A DNA stretch of 64,000 bases, taken from UBA5070 sp035352895. Lineage in GTDB: Bacteria; Fibrobacterota; Fibrobacteria; UBA5070. A program made the translations under genes and the position numbers. The stretch is taken from positions 1 through 64,000 of the forward strand of contig DAOPYN010000011.1 of assembly GCA_035352895.1 (NCBI GenBank). The letters run 5' to 3'. Below, in pieces: positions 26,619-36,182 of the stretch (position 1 is the first letter of the stretch; each line of letters begins with the position of its first letter). The notes under the pieces are model-generated. The model saw only the letters and a list, made by a program, of their open reading frames with translations, did no database searches and was not told the DNA's origin.

Positions 26619-29600
26619 CTATTCGCCGGGATTCTCCGGCGAAGGCGACCCACCCTTCCCCGGCGAGGGGGGTCGGGGTTCCGGAGATCTCCAGATCCCT
26701 CCGCTGGTGAAGGATTCCCATCCCCAGGGCACCCAACGCATCAGGCTGCGGACCAGCCACAACGACCAGCAGAGGAGCATTGCCTTCCATGCCATCAGGG
26801 GAACGACCACCATCCATGGGCGTGGCAGTTCCCCCGAAAACCGGTCCAGATACCAGACCAGGCCCCCTTCGCCGCCCGCCACCCCGGAATCCGGATTCCC
26901 CAGAAGCCCCACGGGAATCGCCGAGAGCAGGACTCCGAAGGCCAGCAGCGAGAGAGCGCCCAACCCCACCTGGAGAAGATTGAACACCTCCTTGGAAAGG
27001 CTTTCCGGTCGAATGCGGCGCCGTGCCACGATGGCCGCCACCCAGGCCACGAACGGCAAAACCAACCAATTTCCCACGGTGCTGGTCGCGAACATGAGCA
27101 GAAACCAGCTCCAGAAACCCAAAGGCTTGCCTGGAAGTCTGGCCAAAAGCCAGGACACCACCGCCAGAGCCGCCACCACTCCCCACCAGAGGACGGAGGG
27201 ACCATCTCCCGGCCCACCCAAGGCCACGATCCACCCCTGTTCCGTTTGCGGGAATTCCACCCGCGCGTCCACTCCCGCCGCGGAGAGCACCACCTCGGGT
27301 GCCTTTCGGAAGACTCCGTCGTTGGGCTCCCCCACCCAGACCACCCGAACCGTGTTGTCGCCGGGCCGCAGCTCCAACCGCAACCGTCCCTGGGCGTCGA
27401 AGGTGGGCGGAATGGCGCTGGCTCCCAGCTCCAGGACGCGGAGGTTTGCCTTCGGCGGCAGGGCGATGCGGAAGGAATCGCCGACGGCCGTGGCCACCCT
27501 GAGATCCAGCCGGCATTCGCTCAGATCGTCCCCGGAAAGCCGCAAGCCGGACGATTCCACCAGTACACCGGGACCCGTGACAGGTTTTGGCGACTGGAAC
27601 AGGATTTCCAGGGAATCTCCCGGACGAGGCGCCCACTCCAGCGTGCTCGCCTGCACGGGAGGCAAGCCGCGATGCACCAGATGCCAACGCACCGACGACT
27701 GCACAATCCACCGTTCGCTCGCCACCCCGGGAATCCCGGCGCGCAACAGGAGGCGCGGCTTGATCGGAAGTCGCGACTTCCACTGGATGACTTCCGTCCC
27801 CGAAGGAATCACCGCCTGCACTTTCCCCTCGCGCTGGACCACCGGATCCAGGGGCGACTCCCCGTCCAGCAACGGAACGGATACAGCGACGGATCCGGCG
27901 GTTCCCCGCCGACTCACCGCGGTGGTCACGGTCCATTCGCGGGCGAACTGGAACTGGCGGCGCACCGACGGCGGATCGGCGATTCGACGCTGGGCATCCG
28001 ACCGCGTCGAATCGCCACCGGATGCCTGCACCGCCTTCCGCTGCAGATGGATGCCGTTTTGGTTGGCCGAAACCACCGTCCACCCGTTCGCGGAAACCTC
28101 CACCCCGGTGATCGCCTCGGGAAAGCGCACGAGGAATTCCTCGGTGCCCACGATTCCTTCCATCCGGATGGTCTGGAACCCGGGCTCCACCCAGGCCAGT
28201 TCGGACTCTCCTCCCCCTCCCAGGATCCCGCGAGGCACCTGGATGGACACCTGGAGCCATTGGGGGCGGGGCAGGAACACCACCCCTTTGGTGTGCGCCT
28301 GGACCTCGATCTCCAGGACGGCGCGATCGCCGTCCATGCGAAGCCGGGAAGCACCCAGGGAAGCGCAATCCTCACCGCAGACATCCGACTTGAGCAACTC
28401 CTCGCGCAGCTGGTGGAGCACCTCGGCGGAGGGGATCTCGGCCCGCGGGGCACCCGCCGCCAGGAGCACCAGAAGCGGTGCGACCAGACGCGGCGAGAAC
28501 CATGCCCCCCAGCGGGGATTCGCGTCGGAAAACGCCCTCCTCAAGCACATTCCCACCGCGAGGGTGGTCGCCAGCACCGCCAGGATCCTCCAGAGCCTCA
28601 TGGCATCGGGGCCCAGCGCCAGGATCCGGAAGGTCTGCTCGGCCCTCACGAATCCCGTCCAACGGGCGGTGCCGGCTTCCCATTCCCATTCGGGAACCCC
28701 CGGCCCGGGACCCACTCCGGAAAACAGGGTCGGATCCTCGTCCTGCAGGTTGAAGGTCGGCTCCGGCATCCTCACATCGGACAACCGATCGGGCATCACA
28801 TCCTTCTCCAGGACACCGTTCTGCCGATAGAGTTTGGGGCTGGACTGGAGCAGACCCTGCAATCCATCGACGTTCCCCGAACTCCGCTTGCTGGAAACCT
28901 CCATGGAGGCCTCCTCCATGCGATCCATCGCCGCTGGCCGCCAGCGGCTGGTGAATTGGCGTCCGGGAACGGACAGTTCGGGATGGGCCACCAACCTCAG
29001 CTGGGATCCCAGGAAGACCAACTGCACTGCCACCAGGACCACCGAAAGGATTCCCAGCGCCAAGCCCGCGATCCGCGCCGCGACCTGGTCGGGCCATCGA
29101 TCCTGGATCCCCCGGTAGAGGGCCAGCGCGACCAGAAACGCGATCCAGGCGAGGAAGGGAACTCCGTCGTGGCACCCCAGGACCAATCCCACCATCGAGA
29201 GGGCTCCCGCACCCTGGGACACCAGTCGGAACACCAGGGACACCACCAGCACCACCACGAAGATCTTCCACAAGTCCCAATCGCCCATCCACGTCCCCTC
29301 GGCCAAGGTGGACCCGGGGACCGCCACCAGCCGCCAGCCCGGCCCCAGATGGATGGCCAAGGAGGTTTCGTCCAGCGGCCATCCCACCGGACTCACCGGA
29401 AGCGCCTTCCAAAGTCCTCCTTCGGCGCGCGAAACGAGCTGGATGTTTCCTTCCCCCTCCACCGGAAAGCCTTGTTCGCCCTCCCGGAGGGACGTCAGGA
29501 CGATCCCGGCGGAGCGATGCACCGCGGAGCCCAGGCGGTAGGGCGACCTCACCGAAAGACACAGGGGTCGGTTGAGCTGCAGGTTCAGCTTGTCGCGGAA

Positions 29601-30624
29601 GGTGAGCCCCGCACCGGAGAAGTCCACCCAGACCTCGCGCTGGCATCCAACCTGGACGGAATCCGTCCGTGGATCGCCCCGCAGGACCTCCTTGAATTCC
29701 ATCGACTCGCCCGAAGCCAACCGCCGGGCGGGAAGCGAGGAGATGTCCCGACCCACACCGGCCTGGCCCCCATCCACCGGCACGCCTCCGACCAGCTCCA
29801 CCGTGCGCTGGCTGGAGGCGTCGACGAAGCTCCAGATCTCGGCTTCGGGCCAGGGGGCGCTGTCGACCGGAGCCGAAAGCCGTGCCGGAGGCGAAAACCA
29901 GATCGCCTCCAATTCCACCCGGTGGGAACCCGGGCGGAGGGCGACTTCGACCTTCCCGTCCGGATCGAGGCGCACGGGCAGGTCGCTGGACAGTCTCGAC
30001 GGAAAACGGCACACCGTCGCGGAACAATCGAAGCACGCGGATCTTCAACGCGTCGGAGGAATCGGCCTTGCCCAGCCCGGAGCCTTCCCCGGAAAGCTTC
30101 CAGATCCCGCGGGAGGGTCCGGGATCCTCCCGTCGGCCATCGCGGCTGGTCCGGACCACCGCCGGATTCCCGGGAAGCAGGATCTCCTGGGGTGCCTGCC
30201 TCCAGGAAAGGCGGCCTTCCAGCAGGAAGGGGCCCGCAGCCACCACCACCCGTGGTTGCTCGCCTCCGTGGTGGATCACCGGCACCGGCTTTCCCGATCG
30301 GCGGACGTCGTGCAACCGCATCTGCACGCCCTCGGCGGCCGGAAGGTACACGTACCCTTCCGTCCAACGCCAGCCGCTCATGCGGAAAGTGGCTCCCTCC
30401 CGGGTCGCGTCCACCTCCACCTCGGAAACCGAAAGACACCTGCGTTGCACGCCGTTGGAATCCTTGGAGGTGTAGGCGTCGGCGCTCTCGTCGTCCACTG
30501 TGGGACAGATCCTGTCTCCGACGTCGCGGAGCACCCAGGGGACCCAGGGCCGCAGTGGCTCGGGAACGGTGGCGGCGAAAGCGGGAACCCAGGCGGACAG
30601 GACCAGACTGAAGAATCGGCGCAT
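26619..30624 (-). CDS. Large exported/membrane-anchored protein of unknown function, interrupted by one apparent frameshift
   Basis: Two overlapping frames form one gene. The first begins at ATG 30624 with a signal peptide (RRFFSLVLSAWVPAFA) and reads well to GVPF; the second continues from about 30003 with SRLSSDLPVRLDPDG to the stop at 26619. The span of 4006 nt is one base more than a multiple of three, and removing one base from the AAAA run at 30003-30006 (plus strand) restores a single frame of 1334 codons. Beta-rich segments alternate with clusters of membrane helices (around the middle and at the C-terminus). No family recognised. The shared direction with the macroglobulin suggests a joint envelope-defence role (inference). 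It is either a homopolymer sequencing error or a recent pseudogene. Confidence 0.65.
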
Positions 30625-30854
30625 GAGGGGACTCCGGAGGTCGTCGAGGGAAGTCGCGGTCCAAAGGGTAGTTCCAGCGGGGATTTCGGACCAACGGAAG
30701 TCCCGGCGTCCCTCCCCAGGAGCGGAAGAAGCGATGCCGATCGCCCGCTGGTCGCGCGAACCCTCCCCGGCTGCGAGTGCGGTTTGGCGCCCTATTGCGT
30801 ATTTGTTGCTCGTTATTTAACTTTTATGGAAAGCGAAACACGGGAGGACTCATC

Positions 30855-31568
30855 ATGCTTGCAGAAACGACCGTCGGCTCCATCGTGGCCATCCACCCCT
30901 CGCGATCGAAGGTGTTCGAACGATTCGGCATCGACTACTGCTGCGGCGGGCACGATTCCATCGCGGAGGCCTGCCGCAAGACCGGCGTCCCGGTGGATGT
31001 CCTGATCCGCGAATTGGAAGCCCAGCCCATCGAAGGCGACGACCGGGATTGGACCAAGGCGTCGATCCGGGAGCTGGTCCCCCACATCCTGGAAGCCCAC
31101 CACGACTGGCTGAAGGCGAACCTTCCCCGCATCGACACCTTGTGCGAAAAGGTCGATCGAGTCCATGGCGAGGGACGCAGGAGCCTCCACGAAGTCCTTC
31201 GCATCTTCCGGGCGCTGCGCGATGACTTGGAACCCCATCTCCAGAAGGAGGAAATCGTCCTCTTCCCCTCGGCCCTGCAACTGGAGGAACACGGCGAGAT
31301 CGCCCTTTCCTGCTACGGGCCGGTCCCCACACTGGAGGGGCCGGTTTCCGTCATGGAGACGGAGCATCGCGTCGTGGGCGGATATCTGGACGAGATCAAG
31401 GACCTGACCGACGGCTTTGCTCCCCCTCCCCAAGCGTGCAACACGTGGAGAGCCGCTTGGCAGGCGCTTGCCGAATTGGACGCCAATACGCGTGCGCACG
31501 TGCACCTGGAAAACGAGGTCCTGCACCCCCTCATCCGCAAGCTGGAACGGGAAGCAACAGCGAGATGA
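30855..31568 (+). CDS. ric: Iron-sulfur cluster repair di-iron protein (RIC; ScdA/YtfE)
   Basis: 237 aa. N-terminal ScdA domain with FGIDYCCGG (C29, C30) and a C-terminal hemerythrin-like domain with regularly placed His/Glu (EAHHDWL, HLQKEE, METEH, HVHLENEVLHPL). It repairs Fe-S clusters damaged by nitric oxide or oxidants in the cytoplasm. ATG 30855 has GGGAGG 7 nt upstream. Upstream TTGCGT and TTAACT are a plausible promoter. The role fits nitrite respiration by NrfHA in this window. Confidence 0.93.
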   Translation: MLAETTVGSIVAIHPSRSKVFERFGIDYCCGGHDSIAEACRKTGVPVDVLIRELEAQPIEGDDRDWTKASIRELVPHILEAHHDWLKANLPRIDTLCEKVDRVHGEGRRSLHEVLRIFRALRDDLEPHLQKEEIVLFPSALQLEEHGEIALSCYGPVPTLEGPVSVMETEHRVVGGYLDEIKDLTDGFAPPPQACNTWRAAWQALAELDANTRAHVHLENEVLHPLIRKLEREATAR

Positions 31569-31647
31569 CCAGCCCTTTACTGCCACGACCTCCTCTCTGC
31601 GGGGAAGGGTGGGACTTCCGGGGAGGACTTCGTACGCGGGAGTGTGC

Positions 31648-31689
31648 CCCAGGCGATCCCGTCGGCGACCACCGACTGGATCGCCTGGG
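31648..31689. terminator. Long two-part hairpin between convergent genes (probable bidirectional terminator)
   Basis: CCCAGGCGATCC (31648-31659) pairs with GGATCGCCTGGG (31678-31689); inside it GTCGG pairs with CCGAC around a 6-nt loop, so the stem has about 17 pairs with one mismatch. It sits between the 3' ends of ric (+) and the tail-collar gene (-). No clear T-run. Confidence 0.65.
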
Positions 31690-31694
31690 TGACT

Positions 31695-32438
31695 TCACTT
31701 CACCTTGATGTACCAGTACACAGCGACGTTCTTGGGGCGGGTCTCGGTGGTTGCACGCGCGGAGGAGGCGATCACGTTGCTGGTCCTGCCTTCGTAGCTG
31801 GACGTCTCGGCATTTTCGTTCTGTATATGGAGCGTGGTTCCCGAAAAGGCGCTGGCCCCCCTGGGGAAGGCGGCAGCCAGATCGTCGGTGGCCCCGTTGA
31901 GGTGGGCGTGGTCCTGGATGGCGTCGCCCTGGAAAACACCGGGCTTGCGTGCCGCGGTGGAATCCCTGCCCGTCTCCTTCCGTCCCGTCACGATGTAGTC
32001 GATCCCCCGCAGGAAGACCCCGCGAAGATCCGGGATGTTCACACCACCGACCGGATCCTGTCCAGCCGCGAGGATCCAAGCGCCGTTGCTGCCGGGAAGC
32101 GATCCGTCCGCCGACGGGGTCACCATGGAACCCATCACCGAACCGACCGGAAGACTCCGCAGCACCAGCTCGGCGAGCGCCGAGGAATCCGTCGCGATCC
32201 TCCTGGACAGGGACAGCGAATCGGCGCTGGCCTTGGTCTGGAGATCCTTCAGCGCTCCCGAAAGGCTCGCGATCTGGCCAGCCTGGGCCCGGATCACCGA
32301 ATCCAGGTAGGCGAAGTTCGCGTTCACCTCGGTCGCTTTCGCAAGGGATCCCGCCTGGAAGGTGACCGGCACAGCGGCCCCGACGTGCGAGACAGCAAGA
32401 CCGATGGCCAGGAGCAGGACATATGGGAATTTCATCAT
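31695..32438 (-). CDS. Secreted tail-collar-like protein
   Basis: 247 aa. A signal peptide (FPYVLLLAIGLAVSHVGAA) precedes a short coiled-coil-like segment (LAKATEVNANFAYLDS onward) and a C-terminal domain with PDLRGVFLRGID, GR..GRDS and DAIQDHAHL: the pattern of phage tail-fibre collar domains reused in secreted bacterial proteins. No other phage genes are nearby. Two adjacent ATG codons; 32438 chosen. GAAAGG lies upstream and TATACAT (near 32463) may be the -10 box. Function unknown, perhaps surface adhesion. Confidence 0.7.
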   Translation of the reverse strand: MMKFPYVLLLAIGLAVSHVGAAVPVTFQAGSLAKATEVNANFAYLDSVIRAQAGQIASLSGALKDLQTKASADSLSLSRRIATDSSALAELVLRSLPVGSVMGSMVTPSADGSLPGSNGAWILAAGQDPVGGVNIPDLRGVFLRGIDYIVTGRKETGRDSTAARKPGVFQGDAIQDHAHLNGATDDLAAAFPRGASAFSGTTLHIQNENAETSSYEGRTSNVIASSARATTETRPKNVAVYWYIKVK

Positions 32439-32593
32439 GTCGTAGAACCTTTCACTTGGATGTATAGCAAAGTACACCACCCGAAGCGGTCGTTCATCGA
32501 TGGATTCCGATCGCGGCAGATCCAATGGAACTCCAAGTCGTGCCACGCGATCCGTGCGATGCCCATGCGATGCGTCCTACCTGGCCCCGGATT

Positions 32594-33481
32594 TCAATCC
32601 AGAGGCAGGACCATGGTTTCGAAGGCTTTGGCCGCCAGGAGCACGGACGTTCCGGGAAGGAGCGTTCGGGCTTCTTCCACGGAGATCACCGCCCGCACCA
32701 CCGTTCCCGCGGCGCTTGCCGTGACCACCACGAAGCCTTCGGATTCCCGCAAGGCCAGAACCGTGGCGGGGATCCGCAGCCGGGGAGTGGATGTTCCGCC
32801 TGCGAAGACGGAATCCGGGGGCCCGAGGGCGACCACCTGCCCCTGCTCCAGGCGCAGGACCCGGTCGGCCAGGCGCCAGACCTCGCCCATGTCGTGGGAA
32901 ACGAGGATCGTCGCCTTGCGCTCCCGATCGAGATGCATGGCGGTCTCTTCGATCACCCGCCCGCGCAGGCTCGCATCCAGGGCGGAGAACGGCTCGTCCA
33001 GGAGGAGGATGCCTGGGTCCGAGGCGAGGGTGCGTGCCAGGGCGACCCGCTGTTTCTGCCCTCCGGAGAGCCGCGTGGGTGGGTGGTCTCCCACTCCCGA
33101 AAGCTCGAACACGTCCAGGAACTCCCGCGCCCGTTTCGCTCGATCGCCGGGTCCCTGGACACCGTCCAGGATGTTCTGGAAAGCGGTGCGGTGCGGAAAG
33201 AGGGCATGGTCCTGGAAGACCATCCCGGGCCTGCGCCGATGGGGCGGCAAATCCAGCCTGGCCGCGGAATCGAACCAGACCACCCCGTCCACTTCCACGT
33301 GTCCCTCGTCCGGACGCAGCAGCCCGGCGACCATCCGCAGGACGGACGATTTCCCGCTTCCGGAAGGGCCGAACAGGGCCAGGCGTTCTCCAGCCCCCAC
33401 CTGGAGATCCACCTCCACCTCCATGGGGCCGGTGGCGGAGGAGAGCTTCCTGCGGAGGATGGCGCGGATCCCTCTGGTCAT
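32594..33481 (-). CDS. modC: Molybdate ABC transporter ATP-binding protein
   Basis: 295 aa. Walker A GPSGSGKSS, Q-loop VFQDHALFPH, signature LSGGQKQRVALARTLA, Walker B ILLLDEPFSALD, switch His VSHDM; C-terminal TOBE domain (about 235-295). Energises molybdate/tungstate import through ModB. The ATG at 33481 overlaps the modB stop (ATGA). The open frame extends upstream into modB but that is shadow. Confidence 0.93.
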   Translation of the reverse strand: MTRGIRAILRRKLSSATGPMEVEVDLQVGAGERLALFGPSGSGKSSVLRMVAGLLRPDEGHVEVDGVVWFDSAARLDLPPHRRRPGMVFQDHALFPHRTAFQNILDGVQGPGDRAKRAREFLDVFELSGVGDHPPTRLSGGQKQRVALARTLASDPGILLLDEPFSALDASLRGRVIEETAMHLDRERKATILVSHDMGEVWRLADRVLRLEQGQVVALGPPDSVFAGGTSTPRLRIPATVLALRESEGFVVVTASAAGTVVRAVISVEEARTLLPGTSVLLAAKAFETMVLPLD

Positions 33482-34140
33482 TTCCTGCCACCCCTCTGGA
33501 GGGCGAAGACCGCCAGCGTCCCGGAGAAGGCGAGAGCGGCAAGGAGGAGCGCCAATCCGTGCGCGGCGCCGAACTCCATCTGCTCCACCATGTCGTAGAG
33601 CTGGATGGATACGGTGCGCGTCCGGCCCGGAAGCTTTCCTCCGATCATCAGGACCACACCGAATTCGCCCAGGGTGTGCAGGAAGGCCAGGATGGTCCCC
33701 GCCAGGATCGACGGAAAGGCCAGGGGCGCCTCCACCCGCCAGAAGGTGATCCACGGACCACGTCCCAGGCACAGCGAGGCTTCGCGGACATTGGGCGGCA
33801 GGGACTGGAACCCGGCCACCGCGTTGGAGACGAGAAATGGCAGTCCCGTCAGGACCGATGCGACCACCAGCCCCGGGAAGGTGAACAGGAGCCGCACTCC
33901 CACCACACGATCCAGGAATTGTCCAAAGGGGGAACCCGGACTCAGCACCACCAGAAGATAGAACCCCACCACAGTGGGAGGGAGCACCATGGGTATCTGG
34001 ACCAGGGCCCGCACGACACGGGAAGGCCATGCCACTGAAAGCCCGATCCATCGGGCGAGGGGGATCCCCAGGACCAGCAGGAGGACCGTGGAGACCACAG
34101 CGAGGCGCAGGCTAAGGAACAGGGGCTGCCAGTCCATCAC
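33478..34140 (-). CDS. modB: Molybdate ABC transporter permease
   Basis: 220 aa, five to six membrane segments, with the EAA coupling loop EASLCLGRGPWITFWRVEAP and the typical GEFGVVLMIGG segment of ModB permeases. Inner membrane. It overlaps both neighbours by ATGA, so TOBE-modB-modC are one coupled operon. The binding protein modA is not in the operon but lies about 19 kb away at 52411. Confidence 0.93.
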   Translation of the reverse strand: MMDWQPLFLSLRLAVVSTVLLLVLGIPLARWIGLSVAWPSRVVRALVQIPMVLPPTVVGFYLLVVLSPGSPFGQFLDRVVGVRLLFTFPGLVVASVLTGLPFLVSNAVAGFQSLPPNVREASLCLGRGPWITFWRVEAPLAFPSILAGTILAFLHTLGEFGVVLMIGGKLPGRTRTVSIQLYDMVEQMEFGAAHGLALLLAALAFSGTLAVFALQRGGRK

Positions 34141-34520
34141 AGCATTTCCATGGCCAGGGCGGAAGCGGGAACATGGATGCGCACCGCGTCGCCGCTGGAA
34201 AGACCGGAAGGAATCTCCTCGGCGGGAAGTCGCCCCTGGATGGTCGCCCCCGGTCCCAGGACCACGTGGAGATCCGCGACGACTTCGCCCCGGTGCAGGA
34301 ACGACACCCTTCCTTCCAGGGAGGGATGATGCGGTGCGGCCACGACCAGGGCGGTTTCCTTGAACAACAGACGCACGGATCGTCCCGGTTCCAGCGCGCG
34401 TGTCGGCGAGCCCAAGTCCAGGACCAGCGCATGCAGATGGCCGTAGGCGGTGTCCACGCGGGCCAGCCGGACGGAACCGGAGCCTCGGAGGTCGTGGATG
34501 CGTCCCTCCAGGCGGTTCAT
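34137..34520 (-). CDS. TOBE (Mop) domain molybdenum-binding protein
   Basis: 127 aa made of two TOBE-like halves (about 1-63 and 64-127; VSFLHRGEVVADLHVVLGPG is the second-repeat start). It lacks a helix-turn-helix. Such proteins bind molybdate or tungstate and may store metal or sense it for the transporter. First gene of the modBC operon; ATG 34520 chosen over a longer start at 34544. Confidence 0.78.
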   Translation of the reverse strand: MNRLEGRIHDLRGSGSVRLARVDTAYGHLHALVLDLGSPTRALEPGRSVRLLFKETALVVAAPHHPSLEGRVSFLHRGEVVADLHVVLGPGATIQGRLPAEEIPSGLSSGDAVRIHVPASALAMEML

Positions 34521-34666
34521 GCGCTTTCGCCTCGCCTGTCGCACCGATCGTTCCGTTCCTGGATCTCCGCGCCCGATTCCTTCGATTCCATCGCTACCGC
34601 AATCTAGCCTCGGAGCCCGATCTCGCGGGATGCGACGCGCGTGGCGGGATCTCCGACCGAAATGCC

Positions 34667-34712
34667 ATTGTCAAGCACACACCATGCGAAATGACATCCA
34701 TGCGATTCGCAA
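34667..34712. promoter_or_regulatory. Candidate regulator sites upstream of modE1 (ATTGTCA and TGCGATTCGCAA)
   Basis: ATTGTCA at 34667-34673 and TGCGATTCGCAA at 34701-34712. The second recurs as TTGCGATTCGCAA (a palindrome around a central T) at 53324 in the modA/modE2 spacer, and ATTGTCA-like words recur at 37797, 53341 and 54446. They lie 40-80 bp upstream of the sigma-54-like element. Candidate ModE or enhancer sites; not a known ModE box. Confidence 0.4.
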
Positions 34713-34748
34713 CCAGGCTCCAATCGAACCCACGAATCCATGCGACTG

Positions 34749-34763
34749 CGGCACATGAATTGC
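34749..34763 (+). promoter_or_regulatory. Sigma-54-like promoter of modE1
   Basis: CGGCAC-ATGAA-TTGC matches the TGGCAC-N5-TTGC consensus at 9 of 10 positions with exact GG-N10-GC spacing. Predicted +1 is near 34775, only about 5 nt before the ATG, implying a near-leaderless message. Confidence 0.55.
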
Positions 34764-34779
34764 AAATGCTTGCCACTCG

Positions 34780-35595
34780 ATGACAAACCTGGAACCGTAC
34801 CCTCCGCGTCTCGCTCCCGTGTGGCGCCTCGTGGACACAGACCCGAACGATCGCCTCGGCGATCCCATCGAACTGTTGCGCGGGATCGGCAAGGCAGGAT
34901 CCCTCCGCGAAGCCGCCAAGACCTGCGGCATCTCCTACCGGACCGCCTGGAGCCGCGTCCACGAGCTCAACCAGCGGTTCCGCGAACCTCTGGTCCTTTC
35001 CGTCAACGGTGGTGCTTCGGGAGGCGAGAGCGTCCTGACCCAGGCCGCTCGTGAGTTGGTGGAGACCCACGATCGCGCCGATGCCCTGTTCCGCAGCGCC
35101 CTGGAAAACGGCGGGGTCGATCCCCTGCGGTTGGATTCGTGGATCGGGTTCCTCCAGAGGATCTCCATGAAGACCAGCGCCCGAAACCAACTGTTCGGGA
35201 CCGTGGTGGACCTTCGGACCGGGTCCGTCAACTGCGACGTGGGCATCCGGCTTGGGGGTGGGCAGGTGGTCACCGCCCAGATCACCCGCGAGAGCGCGCG
35301 CAGCCTTGGTCTGAAGACGGGGATGGATGCTTGGGCCCTCGTCAAGGCAAGCTGGGTCGCCCTCACATCGGGAGCCGACGAACCCAAGGTATCTGCCAGA
35401 AATCGTCTTCCCGGCAAGGTGCTCCGGATCCGTCCGGGAAAGGTCGCCGCGGAGGTCGAGCTCGAGCTCGTCGGCGGGGATCGCATCGTCGCGGTCGTGG
35501 CGACCCAATCGACCCGGGAACTCGGCCTCCGCAAGGGACGGCCCGCCTGGGCCTTCTTCAAGGCATCTTCGGTGATCGTGGGCACCCTCGGATAG
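34780..35595 (+). CDS. modE: ModE-like molybdate-responsive regulator with two Mop domains (copy 1)
   Basis: 271 aa. N-terminal LysR-like winged helix (RGIGKAGSLREAAKTCGISYRTAWSRV, about 33-60; quoted region spans the helix-turn-helix), then two TOBE/Mop repeats starting MKTSARNQLFGTV and VSARNRLPGKV. The family binds molybdate through the Mop pair and controls mod operons. It is divergent from TOBE-modBC, whose 259-bp spacer holds the putative operators. No Shine-Dalgarno precedes ATG 34780. A paralog (modE2) lies at 53401. Confidence 0.88.
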   Translation: MTNLEPYPPRLAPVWRLVDTDPNDRLGDPIELLRGIGKAGSLREAAKTCGISYRTAWSRVHELNQRFREPLVLSVNGGASGGESVLTQAARELVETHDRADALFRSALENGGVDPLRLDSWIGFLQRISMKTSARNQLFGTVVDLRTGSVNCDVGIRLGGGQVVTAQITRESARSLGLKTGMDAWALVKASWVALTSGADEPKVSARNRLPGKVLRIRPGKVAAEVELELVGGDRIVAVVATQSTRELGLRKGRPAWAFFKASSVIVGTLG

Positions 35596-35712
35596 AGTCC
35601 CCACCGATCCGCAACCCCCGACCGATCGCTGGTGGATTCCGATTCCAATCATTGAAATGCGCGGTTACCTCCCGTATCCTATGCTCCTGGACCGACCCAC
35701 AAGGAGCACTCC

Positions 35713-36135
35713 ATGAAACTCAGCGCAAGAAACCAGCTTCAGGGCACCGTCTCGGCCATCCGCAACGGCGCGGTGAACGCCGAAGTCGATCTCTCCCTCG
35801 AGGGAGGTGCGACGGTGGTGGCTCAGATCACCCTTCCCAGCGTTTCCGCCCTTGGCCTTTCGGTTGGTACGAAGGCCATCGCCCTGGTCAAGTCCTCCTG
35901 GATCGTCGTGGGCGCGGGTGAAACGGAACCGAAGGTGTCCAGCCGCAACCGCCTGAAGGGAAAGGTCTCGTCGATCACCAAGGGAGCCATCAATTCCGAG
36001 GTCGCATTGGACCTTTCCGGCGGGGAGAAGGTGGTGGCGAGCATCACCAACGATTCGGTGGATTTTCTGGGACTGAAGACCGGAGACACCGCCTGGGCGC
36101 TCTTCAAGGCCTCGGCGGTCATCCTGGGCGTCTGA
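35713..36135 (+). CDS. mop: Di-Mop molbindin (molybdopterin-binding-type TOBE protein)
   Basis: 140 aa with two tandem Mop domains, each starting with the classic SARNQLQGTV / SSRNRLKGKV and ending KSSWIVVG / KASAVILGV. Such molbindins bind eight or so molybdate/tungstate ions per oligomer and serve as cytoplasmic storage or delivery. ATG 35713 has AAGGAG 7 nt upstream, unlike the leaderless genes around it. It lies 117 nt after modE1 in the same direction. Confidence 0.93.
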   Translation: MKLSARNQLQGTVSAIRNGAVNAEVDLSLEGGATVVAQITLPSVSALGLSVGTKAIALVKSSWIVVGAGETEPKVSSRNRLKGKVSSITKGAINSEVALDLSGGEKVVASITNDSVDFLGLKTGDTAWALFKASAVILGV

Positions 36136-36182
36136 GGGATCGTCCCGGACGGAGCGGGTGGCTGCGGGGAATTTCCGGATCC

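Noticed and set aside
22215..30611. Very long open frames on the plus strand opposite the macroglobulin and its neighbour
   Set aside because: High-GC antisense shadows: rich in His, Arg, Gly and Pro, no domains, while the minus strand has clear protein families.
30784..30797. Sigma-54-like TGGCGC...TTGC upstream of ric
   Set aside because: GG and GC are separated by nine bases rather than ten; the spacing requirement is strict.
31695..32438. A prophage remnant around the tail-collar-like gene
   Set aside because: No integrase, structural phage genes or attachment repeats nearby, and the protein has its own signal peptide.
34761..34774. Minus-strand TGGCAA...TTGC as a sigma-54 promoter for the TOBE-modBC operon
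   Set aside because: The spacer is one base short and the site is 240 bp from the gene; no good promoter of this type was found for this operon.
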